Source: Pseudonocardiaceae bacterium
Lineage (GTDB): Bacteria; Actinomycetota; Actinomycetes; Mycobacteriales; Pseudonocardiaceae
Assembly: GCA_025937115.1 (NCBI GenBank)
Contig: JAICSB010000008.1
Span: 1 to 22,879, forward strand
Direction of reading: 5' to 3'
DNA length: 22,879 nucleotides
Below, one piece after another: positions 15,844-21,843 of the stretch. The notes beneath the pieces are model-generated. The model saw only the letters and a list, made by a program, of their open reading frames with translations, searched no databases and was not told where the DNA came from. A program made the position numbers and the translations under genes. Each line of letters begins with the position of its first letter. Positions within the stretch are counted from its first letter, which is position 1.

Positions 15844-16866
15844 TCAGGCCTCGCTCAGCTGTCCGGAGCGGGTGCGCGCGATGATCGCCGATGCGCCGAA
15901 GTTGACCACCAGGGTCAGGACGAACAGCGCCAGCCCGGCGGCGAACAAGGCCGACAACCCGAACGGGCTGGCCGCTTCGAACTTCAATGCGATCAGCGGC
16001 GCCACCGCGTTCGTGCCACTGCGCAGGATCTCCGACTGAAAGTGGAAGACCGGTGTCATGACGGAGTAGACGGCGATCGTCTCGCCCAACGCCCGGCCGA
16101 GCCCGAGCATGGTGCCACCGATCATCCCGCCACGGCCGAACGGCAGTACGACGCTGCGGATCATCCCCCACCGGGTGGCGCCCAGCGCGAACGCGCCCTC
16201 CCGTTCGCCGACCGGGGCCTGCAAGAAGGAGTCCCGCATCACCGAACAAATGGTCGGCGTGATCACCAGCGCTACCACGATCCCCGCGACGAATGTCGAG
16301 GACTCGTAGATGGTCGCGGTCTGCAACGGGTCGCCGGGGTGCGCGTCGTGGATGCCCAGCAACGGAAGCCAGCCGAAGGTCGACGAGATCCACCTGGCCA
16401 GCGGTATGACCTGCGGGTTGAGGAAGTACAAACCCCACAGTCCGTACACCACGCCCGGCACCGCCGCCATCAGATCGATGATGTTGATCAAGACACGGCG
16501 CAGCCGGCGCGGCGCGTACTCGGAGATGTAGAGCGCCACCCCGGTCGCCAGCGGCACCGCGAGGGTGACCGCCACCGCGGCGATCAGCACCGTGAGAGGC
16601 AGCACCGCCGCGATCCCGAAATTGTGCGAGTCGGGTTCCCAGGTCTGGGTGGTGAAGAACTTCCCGCCGGCGTCGACGAGGGCTTGGGAGCCGCGGTAGA
16701 ACAGGAACAACCCGATCGTGCCCATGATCAACAGCACCGTCAGGCCGGCGCCGCGAAGCGAGAGCGCGAACACCCGATCCGCGCCGCCTGCGACGGAACG
16801 CACCTTGCGCACCACCTCTGGTGGAAACTGCGGCCCCGCTGGCTGGCCGATCATCACCGTGGTCAC
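15844..16866 (-). CDS. pstC: Phosphate-type ABC transporter permease PstC
   Basis: This is a 340-residue inner-membrane permease half. The motifs are PLATGVALYISEYAP, LMAAVPGVVYGLWGLYFL (the PstC hallmark), the ATPase-contact loop EGAFALGATRWGMIRSVVLPFGRGG, and GLGRALGETIAVYSVM. About six membrane helices are visible. The start is GTG and overlaps the stop of the DUF1508-like gene in GTGA, so it is translationally coupled to it. Length and motif order are normal for PstC. Confidence 0.94.
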   Translation of the reverse strand: MTTVMIGQPAGPQFPPEVVRKVRSVAGGADRVFALSLRGAGLTVLLIMGTIGLFLFYRGSQALVDAGGKFFTTQTWEPDSHNFGIAAVLPLTVLIAAVAVTLAVPLATGVALYISEYAPRRLRRVLINIIDLMAAVPGVVYGLWGLYFLNPQVIPLARWISSTFGWLPLLGIHDAHPGDPLQTATIYESSTFVAGIVVALVITPTICSVMRDSFLQAPVGEREGAFALGATRWGMIRSVVLPFGRGGMIGGTMLGLGRALGETIAVYSVMTPVFHFQSEILRSGTNAVAPLIALKFEAASPFGLSALFAAGLALFVLTLVVNFGASAIIARTRSGQLSEA

Positions 16867-17288
16867 CGGTACATCACCTGCACCGGAGCCGAGCCGGGAG
16901 TCGTCGCGACTAGCAGCATAAAAGCGTCACACGTCATCCGGGCGCGAATCTCCCGTGGGTAGCTTCGAGCCGCTGTGGCGATGACCTCGTCGGCCAACCG
17001 GATCCGCCATACCCACTGTCCGTAACCGTTGCGCGACGTCTCTCCGACCGCGCGCGCCACGCCTTCCCGCAAGGTGCGGATCGATTCCAGGCAGGAGTCC
17101 ACGTCCGGAGCGATCTGTGCCGACTTCGCCAGGCTGCGGTTGTTGGCGGACATGAACCTCCACGTGAAGCCCTGCTCCCGGGCCAGCGGGAGCTCTCCCC
17201 TCAGTCCGGCTCCAGCGTCTGGCTCACGTGGCGCCGGAATGCGCAGTGAGCGCACTGCTGACACCACTTGGAACCGAGCTGCCGCCAT
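16863..17288 (-). CDS. YegP/DUF1508-like two-repeat protein, first gene of the pst run
   Basis: The product is 141 residues, with no signal peptide and no membrane helix. Residues about 41-75 (FTWRFMSANNRSLAKSAQ, then CLESIRTLR) and 92-125 (WVWRIRLADEVIATAARSY) are two tandem units of the pattern F.W.L...N...I..S..Y....C...I, as in YegP/DUF1508 (UPF0339) proteins. The family is small and of unknown biochemical role. I preferred the ATG at 17288, with GGAGGG 5 nt before it, over the upstream GTG at 17333, which has no ribosome site. Its stop overlaps the pstC start (GTGA), so it is made together with the permease and may regulate or accompany it. The family assignment rests on pattern only. 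Confidence 0.7.
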   Translation of the reverse strand: MAAARFQVVSAVRSLRIPAPREPDAGAGLRGELPLAREQGFTWRFMSANNRSLAKSAQIAPDVDSCLESIRTLREGVARAVGETSRNGYGQWVWRIRLADEVIATAARSYPREIRARMTCDAFMLLVATTPGSAPVQVMYR

Positions 17289-17632
17289 CAGGCCCTCCGC
17301 ACACGCATTTGGCTGGGGGACGCGACGTTGCACCGCGCAGGTGAACGGAAGAGGTCGAACAAACGACGAGGGGATTACCAGCTACCCCACAGAGGACAGC
17401 TACTTATCGTTACAGAATGTTCCTATTATCACTCGAATAGGCGCAGGTTATTTCCGCTCCATAGAGCGTTGGTCAAACGCTCGGAGTACTCGTCAGCTTC
17501 GGCGCGAACACCGGTCCGATGGACGGCGGTTGTCGACCATCGCGCAACCCAGCTGGCCTGGGACAGGATGAGTCTCGCCCGGCGGGGTTTGGGTGCCCGT
17601 CATCCCCCATTCACATCTCGTTGCCATCACCA
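17289..17632. other. 344-bp gap: probable promoter region of the pst run and end of phoU
   Basis: No gene is evident. The stretch 17398-17460 is markedly AT-rich against the surrounding DNA, as expected for the promoter of the minus-strand run. A perfect 7-bp hairpin GAGCGTT/AACGCTC lies at 17464-17482 and a 6-bp one CCTATT/AATAGG at 17422-17441. On the minus strand GATAAT (17425-17430) could be a -10 element; no good -35 was found at 17-nt spacing. No clear PHO box of 11-bp direct repeats was seen. Confidence 0.5.
17425..17430 (-). promoter_or_regulatory. Possible -10 element of the pst/surface run
   Basis: GATAAT on the minus strand in the AT-rich part of the gap, about 137 nt before the first start codon. 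It sits within a small inverted repeat (17422-17441). No matching -35 is visible, so an activator-dependent promoter is possible. Confidence 0.3.
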
Positions 17633-18319
17633 TCATGACGTGCAGGGGGCGGCCCCGCTGGCCCGCAGAGCGTCTGGCACGGCTATCAGCCCGGTGGCCA
17701 GGTAACAGACCTGCTTCGCGATAGCCACCGCATGGTCGCCGAAACGCTCGTAATAGCGGCCGATCAGAGCCGCGTCCACGGCCCGCTCCACGCCGTCTGA
17801 CCAATCCTCGGCGAACAGGATGCCGAGCAGGTGGCGCAACAGCGCGTCGACCTCGTCATCAGCTACGGCGAGCCGGCACGCAGACAGAGGATCTTGGTAC
17901 TCGACGGCGGCCGCGGCATCCTCGGCGAGCTGGCTGGTGAGCAGGCTCATCCGGGCGAGCACCGGACGGACTTTGCCTGAGATCATCGGGTTCGGGTGCT
18001 TGAACCGGGCGATGATGGCGATGTGCCGAGCGAGGTTGCCCATCCGCCTGAGATGACCAATTGAATGCAAGGCCGCTACCACTATCCGCAAGTCCCCGGC
18101 GACCGGCGCCTGCAGCGCCAGGAGGGAGATGCAGCGCCGCTCCATATCGCTGTGCATTGCATTCATCTGGTCACAGTCAGCGATGACCAGTCCAGCGAGC
18201 GGCAGGTCAATCTGGTGGAGCGCGATCGATGCATTGGTCATCATCTGGCCGGCGAACCGGGCCATCCGCGCGATGTCGGCCACCAGTTCGTTCAGCTCGG
18301 CGTGGAACGTGACCCGCAT
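17633..18319 (-). CDS. phoU: PhoU-like regulator, copy 1
   Basis: This is a 228-residue cytoplasmic, all-helical protein built of two three-helix repeats. The PhoU landmarks are MRVTFHAELNELVADIARMARFAG at the N-terminus, DCDQMNAMHSDMERRCISLLALQAPVAGDLR in the first metal-binding repeat, and VADDEVDALLRHLL with IGRYYERFGDHAVAIAKQVCYL in the second. PhoU links Pst transporter state to the phosphate two-component system and dampens uptake. Start: ATG at 18319 with AAGGTGAG before it; the frame is open further upstream but that part is an Arg-rich shadow of the neighbouring gene. It is a close paralogue of the gene at 18538-19215. An iron-box promoter lies upstream at 18447-18477. Confidence 0.92.
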   Translation of the reverse strand: MRVTFHAELNELVADIARMARFAGQMMTNASIALHQIDLPLAGLVIADCDQMNAMHSDMERRCISLLALQAPVAGDLRIVVAALHSIGHLRRMGNLARHIAIIARFKHPNPMISGKVRPVLARMSLLTSQLAEDAAAAVEYQDPLSACRLAVADDEVDALLRHLLGILFAEDWSDGVERAVDAALIGRYYERFGDHAVAIAKQVCYLATGLIAVPDALRASGAAPCTS

Positions 18320-18446
18320 GGCACTCACCTTCCGTCCCAGGTGTCTCACATGAGAACACCCGCCACTCCTGAACCGCAAGTGATCCTTTCCGTATCTGCG
18401 TAAATTCTTACTGATTGGTCCGGCAAGTGCGGAGTAAGGATGCCTA

Positions 18447-18465
18447 TTAGGATAGGCTAACTTAA
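18447..18465. promoter_or_regulatory. Iron box (DtxR/IdeR-type operator) upstream of phoU copy 1
   Basis: TTAGGATAGGCTAACTTAA matches the published IdeR/DtxR consensus TTAGGTTAGGCTAACCTAA at 17 of 19 positions. It overlaps the -10 and most of the spacer of the promoter at 18449-18477, the position where an iron-bound repressor would block transcription. It lies about 130 bp before the start codon. Confidence 0.75.
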
Positions 18466-18477
18466 TCTTAGACGCAA
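18449..18477 (-). promoter_or_regulatory. Promoter of phoU copy 1
   Basis: Minus strand: -35 TTGCGT (18472-18477), a 17-nt spacer, -10 TATCCT (18449-18454). Overlap with the iron box supports both calls. The untranslated leader would be about 120 nt. Confidence 0.55.
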
Positions 18478-18537
18478 GCGGCAAGCTGTGCCTCAGCGAA
18501 TCGCCATGGTCAGCTCGAGCGCGACAACACCGTCCAC

Positions 18538-19215
18538 TTAGCGCAGGCGACTGCCTGTCTCCAAGCCATGGGACTCGGGTAGCCCGCAGCTGGCGAGGTA
18601 GCGCGCCTCCGCTGCAACGGCCACCGCGTGGTCGGCGAAACGCTCGTAATAGCGGCCGATCAGGGCGGCGTCCACGGCGTGTTCCACGCCGTGCGACCAG
18701 TCCGCGGCGAACAGAATGCCGAACAGGTGCCGGCGTAGCGCGTTCACCTCGTGGTCCGCCTCGGCCAGTTGGCCGGCCGACACGCAATCACGACGTTGGA
18801 TAGCGCTCGCGGCGTCCTCGGCGAACTGGCTGGCGAGCAGGCTCATCCGGGCGAGCACCGGGCGAACCGCGCCCGCGATCATCGGGTTCGGGTGTTTGAA
18901 CCGGGCAATGAGGGCGATGTGCCCGGCAAGGTTACCCATCCGCTTCAGGTGACCCACCGCGCGCAGAACCGCAACCACGGCTCGTGGATCGCCCGCAACC
19001 GGGTCTCGGCGCGCGAGCACGATTATGCAGCGCTGCTCGGTGCCATCGTGCATCGCGTTCATCTGGTCACTCTTAGCGATCACCACGCCAGCGAGCGGCG
19101 CGTCAGCCTGGTGCAGCGCAATCGCGGCGTTGGTCATCATCTGGCTGGCCAGGCGGGTCATCCGCACAAGGTCGATGATCAGCTCATCTAGCTGGGCGTG
19201 GAATGTGGCGCACAT
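18538..19215 (-). CDS. PhoU-like regulator, copy 2
   Basis: This is a 225-residue PhoU-family protein, co-linear with copy 1 downstream (218-bp gap). Shared landmarks are MCATFHAQLDELIIDLVRMTRLASQMMTNAAIALHQ, KSDQMNAMHDGTEQRC, ARFKHPNPMI, ARMSLL and IGRYYERFADHAVAVAAEARYL. The ARFKHPNPMI stretch is identical in both copies, so they arose by duplication. I chose the ATG at 19215 with AAGGTGAG 4 nt upstream, the same start context as copy 1, rather than a TTG at 19236. No iron box was found before this copy, so the two may respond to different signals. Confidence 0.92.
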   Translation of the reverse strand: MCATFHAQLDELIIDLVRMTRLASQMMTNAAIALHQADAPLAGVVIAKSDQMNAMHDGTEQRCIIVLARRDPVAGDPRAVVAVLRAVGHLKRMGNLAGHIALIARFKHPNPMIAGAVRPVLARMSLLASQFAEDAASAIQRRDCVSAGQLAEADHEVNALRRHLFGILFAADWSHGVEHAVDAALIGRYYERFADHAVAVAAEARYLASCGLPESHGLETGSRLR

Positions 19216-19360
19216 GACCTCACCTTCTCCACCCAACTATCGCACATCGGCACATCGGTCACTCCTGCCCCACAAGGTGCATAGAGAGGACCGGTCCCCG
19301 CAGAGGTGACCGAGGGTGAGAAGGCGATCGCTCGCCGGTCGCGCTACTGCCAGCTAATTC

Positions 19361-19801
19361 TCACGCAGGGTAGGATGATCGACCAGACCTCGTTTCAATG
19401 TCAGCTACCGGATAGACGGTGGCGTCCCGCGGACCTGTACCGGTCTGGTCCCCGGCCATCTCATCCTCGAGCCGCTCTTCGCGGCGTCGGCTGCGCATCC
19501 CCACCAGGATCGCCATGGTCAGGCCATGTGCGGCCGCGAGCCCTAACAGGACCACTCCCCATTTGACTACGAGGTCGCGAATGGGCAGCCCGGTAGCGAC
19601 GTCGAGCGTCGAGATCAGCGCTAGAAGACCGAGCACCACGAGATGGAAAAGCACTGTCACCAGCTGCATCACCGAGCGGGCGTTGTCTGCCGGGTACACC
19701 TTCTGCAGATAACCCAGGCCGCCCCGATACAGGATCTGCCCGTCGATCAGGACAAGCAGGATCCCGATCAGGAGAAACGTCACATAACTGCTAGCGTCCA
19801 T
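19361..19801 (-). CDS. Small membrane protein of unknown function
   Basis: This is a 146-residue protein with three predicted membrane helices, at about 6-25, 45-65 and 78-100 (YVTFLLIGILLVLIDG, MQLVTVLFHLVVLGLLALI, WGVVLLGLAAAHGLTMAILVG), and a charged C-terminal tail of about 45 residues. I do not recognise the family. GTGGAGT lies 6 nt before the ATG. It follows the csbD-like gene by 50 nt on the same strand and may share its stress promoter. Confidence 0.75.
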   Translation of the reverse strand: MDASSYVTFLLIGILLVLIDGQILYRGGLGYLQKVYPADNARSVMQLVTVLFHLVVLGLLALISTLDVATGLPIRDLVVKWGVVLLGLAAAHGLTMAILVGMRSRRREERLEDEMAGDQTGTGPRDATVYPVADIETRSGRSSYPA

Positions 19802-19851
19802 TCAGTAACTCCACATAGAGTCGCGCTTCGTCTCGGTGCTGGCCGCTATCG

Positions 19852-20037
19852 CTATCCGCCGAAGACACTGTTGCCGGCGTCCTTGACCTTCTCACCAGCC
19901 TGCTTGAGGTTGCCCTTGCCCTGGTCCAGCCTACCCTCGACCTCCAGTCGGGGGTTGCCAGTGATCTTGCCGGCAGCTTCCTTGGCCTTGCCTTTCAGTA
20001 CCTCGGCCCGGTTCGCGACCTTGTCTTGCAAACCCAT
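19852..20037 (-). CDS. CsbD-family stress protein
   Basis: This is a 61-residue hydrophilic protein with the CsbD pattern: MGLQDKVANRAEVLKGKAKEA, then GKITGNPRLEVEGRLDQGKGNLKQAGEKVKD. CsbD proteins are abundant general-stress proteins of unknown mechanism, under sigma-B control in Bacillus. I chose the ATG at 20037, because AAGGAGT is about 8 nt before it; a GTG at 20046 would lie too close. A stress-sigma-type promoter lies at 20084-20109. Confidence 0.93.
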   Translation of the reverse strand: MGLQDKVANRAEVLKGKAKEAAGKITGNPRLEVEGRLDQGKGNLKQAGEKVKDAGNSVFGG

Positions 20038-20083
20038 CGGAAGCACTCCTTCGAAAGGATGCGGCTTACTGCGTGGCGCCGGA

Positions 20084-20109
20084 GTACCCGCGCGGTTACG
20101 CCGCTAAAC
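20084..20109 (-). promoter_or_regulatory. Stress-sigma (SigB/SigF-type) promoter of the csbD-like gene
   Basis: On the minus strand GTTT (20106-20109), 16 nt, GGGTAC (20084-20089). This matches the actinomycete SigF/SigB consensus GTTT-N15/16-GGGTAT. The start of transcription would be about 40 nt before the ATG. Confidence 0.75.
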
Positions 20110-20220
20110 CCACCGGCGGCACGCAGAGTTCACCTCGCCGACAGGACCGCGCTGCCCTCTCGAAGTCGACGCGGCGTATCAACGTAGGTGAGGTGGGGTT
20201 GACGCACGCGGAGACCCAAA

Positions 20221-21156
20221 GTGCACGAACTGACTCGCCATCGTCGTAAGGCCGGTTCCGGTCCTCCCGCCAACGCCTTGATCGCATGGATAGGCGCGGA
20301 TCCCCGCTTGCGCGGTGTCGCCGCGAGCCACCGACGCCGGACCGTTGCGTCGCCGCCACCCCACACCCGCGCCGCCAAAGCGGCTGTCGCTGCCTGCTTT
20401 GCATTGGTCGGTGGGGGGATCCTGGGTATCACCGCAATCGTCAACGACGGACTCGTCGCGCCGCTGGCGAGCAGCCCGTCGCCCGTCCCGAGCCAGGACG
20501 CTGGACCCGGCCGGGCAGCGGCCGGCGGCGCTGTGGCGGGGACCCAACCGCATCCGGTGGTTTTCCCAGCGCCGGCGGCCACCCAGTCCATGGTCGCCAA
20601 CCGTCAAGCGCCGCAGCCCATCCCGGTGCCCGCTGTAGCCGCGCCCAGTGGGCACATCGCTGCCGATGGCCCCAGCAGCAGCCCCAGACGGAACGCCACC
20701 CCCGGACGGGAGGCCAGCTCCAGCGAGCCCGCGCCCGCCCACCCTGTCGCACCGCGCCGTGCGGACACGCTGCAGCCTGATCAGCCGATCGCACCGATCC
20801 AACTGGCAGCTGCCGGCAAACCGGGTCCCGCCGGCACGCTGGCGAACTCTGCTGACACCGACGGTTCCGCTGTCCCGACCGAGCCAAGCAAGCCTGCCGG
20901 CTCGGACACCAAGCCAGGCGGTGAAGGCAAACCGGTCGCTGCCGGCGCTGCGGACGGCGACGAAGTCAAGCACGGTGGCGGTGCGACTGCGGGCGTTAAC
21001 AACCAGCCCTCATCGCCACGAATCGCAACTTTCAGTCCGAAGTCGGCCTCGGCACCCGGGTCGATCTCCGCGGATGGGCCGAGCGCACACGCGTCGTCGA
21101 CCGCCGGCCAAGGAGCCGCCCTGCACCGGGAGATGGCCACCGGAACCAGCGACTGA
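20221..21156 (+). CDS. Pro/Ala-rich single-pass membrane protein, unknown function
   Basis: The product is 311 residues with an Arg/His-rich cytoplasmic N-terminus (about 1-50), one membrane helix at about 52-76 (AAKAAVAACFALVGGGILGITAIV), and a long low-complexity exterior rich in Pro, Ala, Ser and Gly. I see no catalytic motif. The start is GTG with GGAG 8 nt before it. A minus-strand open frame overlaps (20179-20973) but looks like a shadow, with many Arg and Trp and no clean signal. The stop is only 4 bp from that of the convergent DUF2267 gene. It could be a wall-spanning or anchoring protein. Confidence 0.6.
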   Translation: MHELTRHRRKAGSGPPANALIAWIGADPRLRGVAASHRRRTVASPPPHTRAAKAAVAACFALVGGGILGITAIVNDGLVAPLASSPSPVPSQDAGPGRAAAGGAVAGTQPHPVVFPAPAATQSMVANRQAPQPIPVPAVAAPSGHIAADGPSSSPRRNATPGREASSSEPAPAHPVAPRRADTLQPDQPIAPIQLAAAGKPGPAGTLANSADTDGSAVPTEPSKPAGSDTKPGGEGKPVAAGAADGDEVKHGGGATAGVNNQPSSPRIATFSPKSASAPGSISADGPSAHASSTAGQGAALHREMATGTSD

Positions 21157-21160
21157 TATT

Positions 21161-21475
21161 TCAGCGTTGCCCGATTCGACCGTCGTCGATATCAGCATCG
21201 GCGACGGTGTCGTCGCCGGGCCAGCTGCCTTCTCCTTCGGCCAGCCCGCGGCTCAGCCGGCCGGTCTGCGCTGCGGCCACTCTGGAACGGGCTCGCCGTC
21301 CCCGCAGCTGTTCCCCGAGTCGCTCCGGCAGGGCGGCTGCGACCGAGCGGGCCACCTCGTCCGGAAGTAGTCCACGCAGAATCGTCAGAGTTGCACGAAT
21401 CGCGCGCTCGGCGTCGTTTCGGGTATCCAAGCCGGCCCGGGCCTGGACCTCGCTGATGAACTCCTCGTCGCGCAT
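21161..21475 (-). CDS. DUF2267-type small protein
   Basis: The product is 104 residues. The N-terminal 55 (FISEVQARAGLDTRNDAERAIRATLTILRGLLPDEVARSVAAALPERL) match the DUF2267 pattern seen in actinomycete stress proteins, where copies are often repeated. Only one unit is present, followed by a charged, Gly/Asp-rich tail. AGGAGG lies 4 nt before the ATG. A hairpin (CTGCTCG/CGAGCAG, 21487-21505) lies in the leader. No sigma-F-type promoter was found directly upstream, so it may be read from the hemerythrin promoter at 21767. Confidence 0.82.
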   Translation of the reverse strand: MRDEEFISEVQARAGLDTRNDAERAIRATLTILRGLLPDEVARSVAAALPERLGEQLRGRRARSRVAAAQTGRLSRGLAEGEGSWPGDDTVADADIDDGRIGQR

Positions 21476-21518
21476 TGGTCCTCCTACTGCTCGACTACCG
21501 AGCAGATGCCTCGCGGAG

Positions 21519-21558
21519 GAGCGCCGGCCGGCGCGGATACTCCTACCGGCCGGCGCTC
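21519..21558. terminator. Perfect 13-bp GC-rich hairpin
   Basis: GAGCGCCGGCCGG (21519-21531) pairs with 21546-21558 around a 14-nt loop. It lies between the hemerythrin pseudogene (ends 21610, minus) and the DUF2267 start, and would end or attenuate that transcript. Confidence 0.6.
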
Positions 21559-21609
21559 AGGATCCGCGGGCGCAGCTGCAACCCTCGGAGCGCTCGGGTG
21601 CCAGCCGGC

Positions 21610-21757
21610 TCAGCGACCGCGGCCGGAGAGCGCATCGCGGACCCGGTCAACCAATCCCGCGCCGGGGGCATTCCAGCTGGGCGAACATGTCGTTCACCTC
21701 ATTGTGCTGCCCAACAAGGAACGTGATCGCGTCAGTCGGTGTGGTGGAAGTGCTCAT
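21610..21757 (-). pseudogene. Hemerythrin (HHE) domain protein, internally deleted remnant
   Basis: The ATG at 21757 opens MSTSTTPTDAITFLVGQHNE and continues VNDMFAQLE, the N-terminal helix of actinomycete HHE cation-binding proteins with the first iron-ligand His. After 36 residues the frame stops at 21647. In the next frame, PGAGLVDRVRDALSGRGR ends at a TGA (21610-21612), which reads like a natural C-terminus. The central part with the other His/Glu ligands (about 100 residues in the family) is missing. An internal deletion with frameshift explains this. The promoter at 21767-21791 is intact, and the 36-aa product, if made, cannot bind a di-iron centre. Confidence 0.7.
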
Positions 21758-21766
21758 GGCGTGGAG

Positions 21767-21791
21767 GTACCCGGCACGCGTGCGATGAAAC
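21767..21791 (-). promoter_or_regulatory. Stress-sigma-type promoter of the hemerythrin remnant (leaderless)
   Basis: Minus strand: GTTT (21788-21791), 15 nt, GGGTAC (21767-21772), then 9 nt to the ATG at 21757. Transcription would begin at or next to the start codon, which fits the lack of a ribosome site there. Confidence 0.7.
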
Positions 21792-21811
21792 GGTGCACAA
21801 CCGCACCGTTT
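21788..21811. promoter_or_regulatory. Inverted repeat joining two divergent -35 elements
   Basis: AAACGGTGC (21788-21796) and GCACCGTTT (21803-21811) form a perfect 9-bp inverted repeat with a 6-bp spacer. Each arm ends in the GTTT -35 box of one of the two back-to-back promoters. Confidence 0.8.
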
Positions 21812-21833
21812 GCCAGCAAAGCTGACCGGGTAT
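21808..21833 (+). promoter_or_regulatory. Stress-sigma-type promoter of the FAD oxidoreductase gene (leaderless)
   Basis: GTTT (21808-21811), 16 nt, GGGTAT (21828-21833): a perfect match to GTTT-N16-GGGTAT. The -10 box overlaps the ATG at 21832, so that ATG cannot be in the transcript; the GTG at 21844 lies 10 nt beyond the -10 and fits a leaderless start. Confidence 0.75.
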
Positions 21834-21843
21834 GTCAGGCCGC

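Noticed and set aside
14696..16438. Long minus-strand open frame (580 codons) over pstA and pstC
   Set aside because: It is rich in Arg, His and Gly without any motif and overlaps two clear permease genes on the same strand in another frame; it is a high-GC shadow.
16042..16962. Plus-strand open frame opposite pstC
   Set aside because: Arg/His/Gln-rich, no ribosome site, antisense to a well-supported gene.
17330..17365. Possible PHO box (GTTCGACC and GTTCACC on the minus strand)
   Set aside because: The two half-sites are 14 bp apart, not the 11 bp of known PHO boxes, and no third unit is present.
20179..20973. Minus-strand open frame of 264 codons opposite the Pro/Ala-rich gene
   Set aside because: No ribosome site or domain, and Arg/Trp-rich; the plus-strand frame has GGAG, a membrane helix and a plausible layout. 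The choice is not fully certain.
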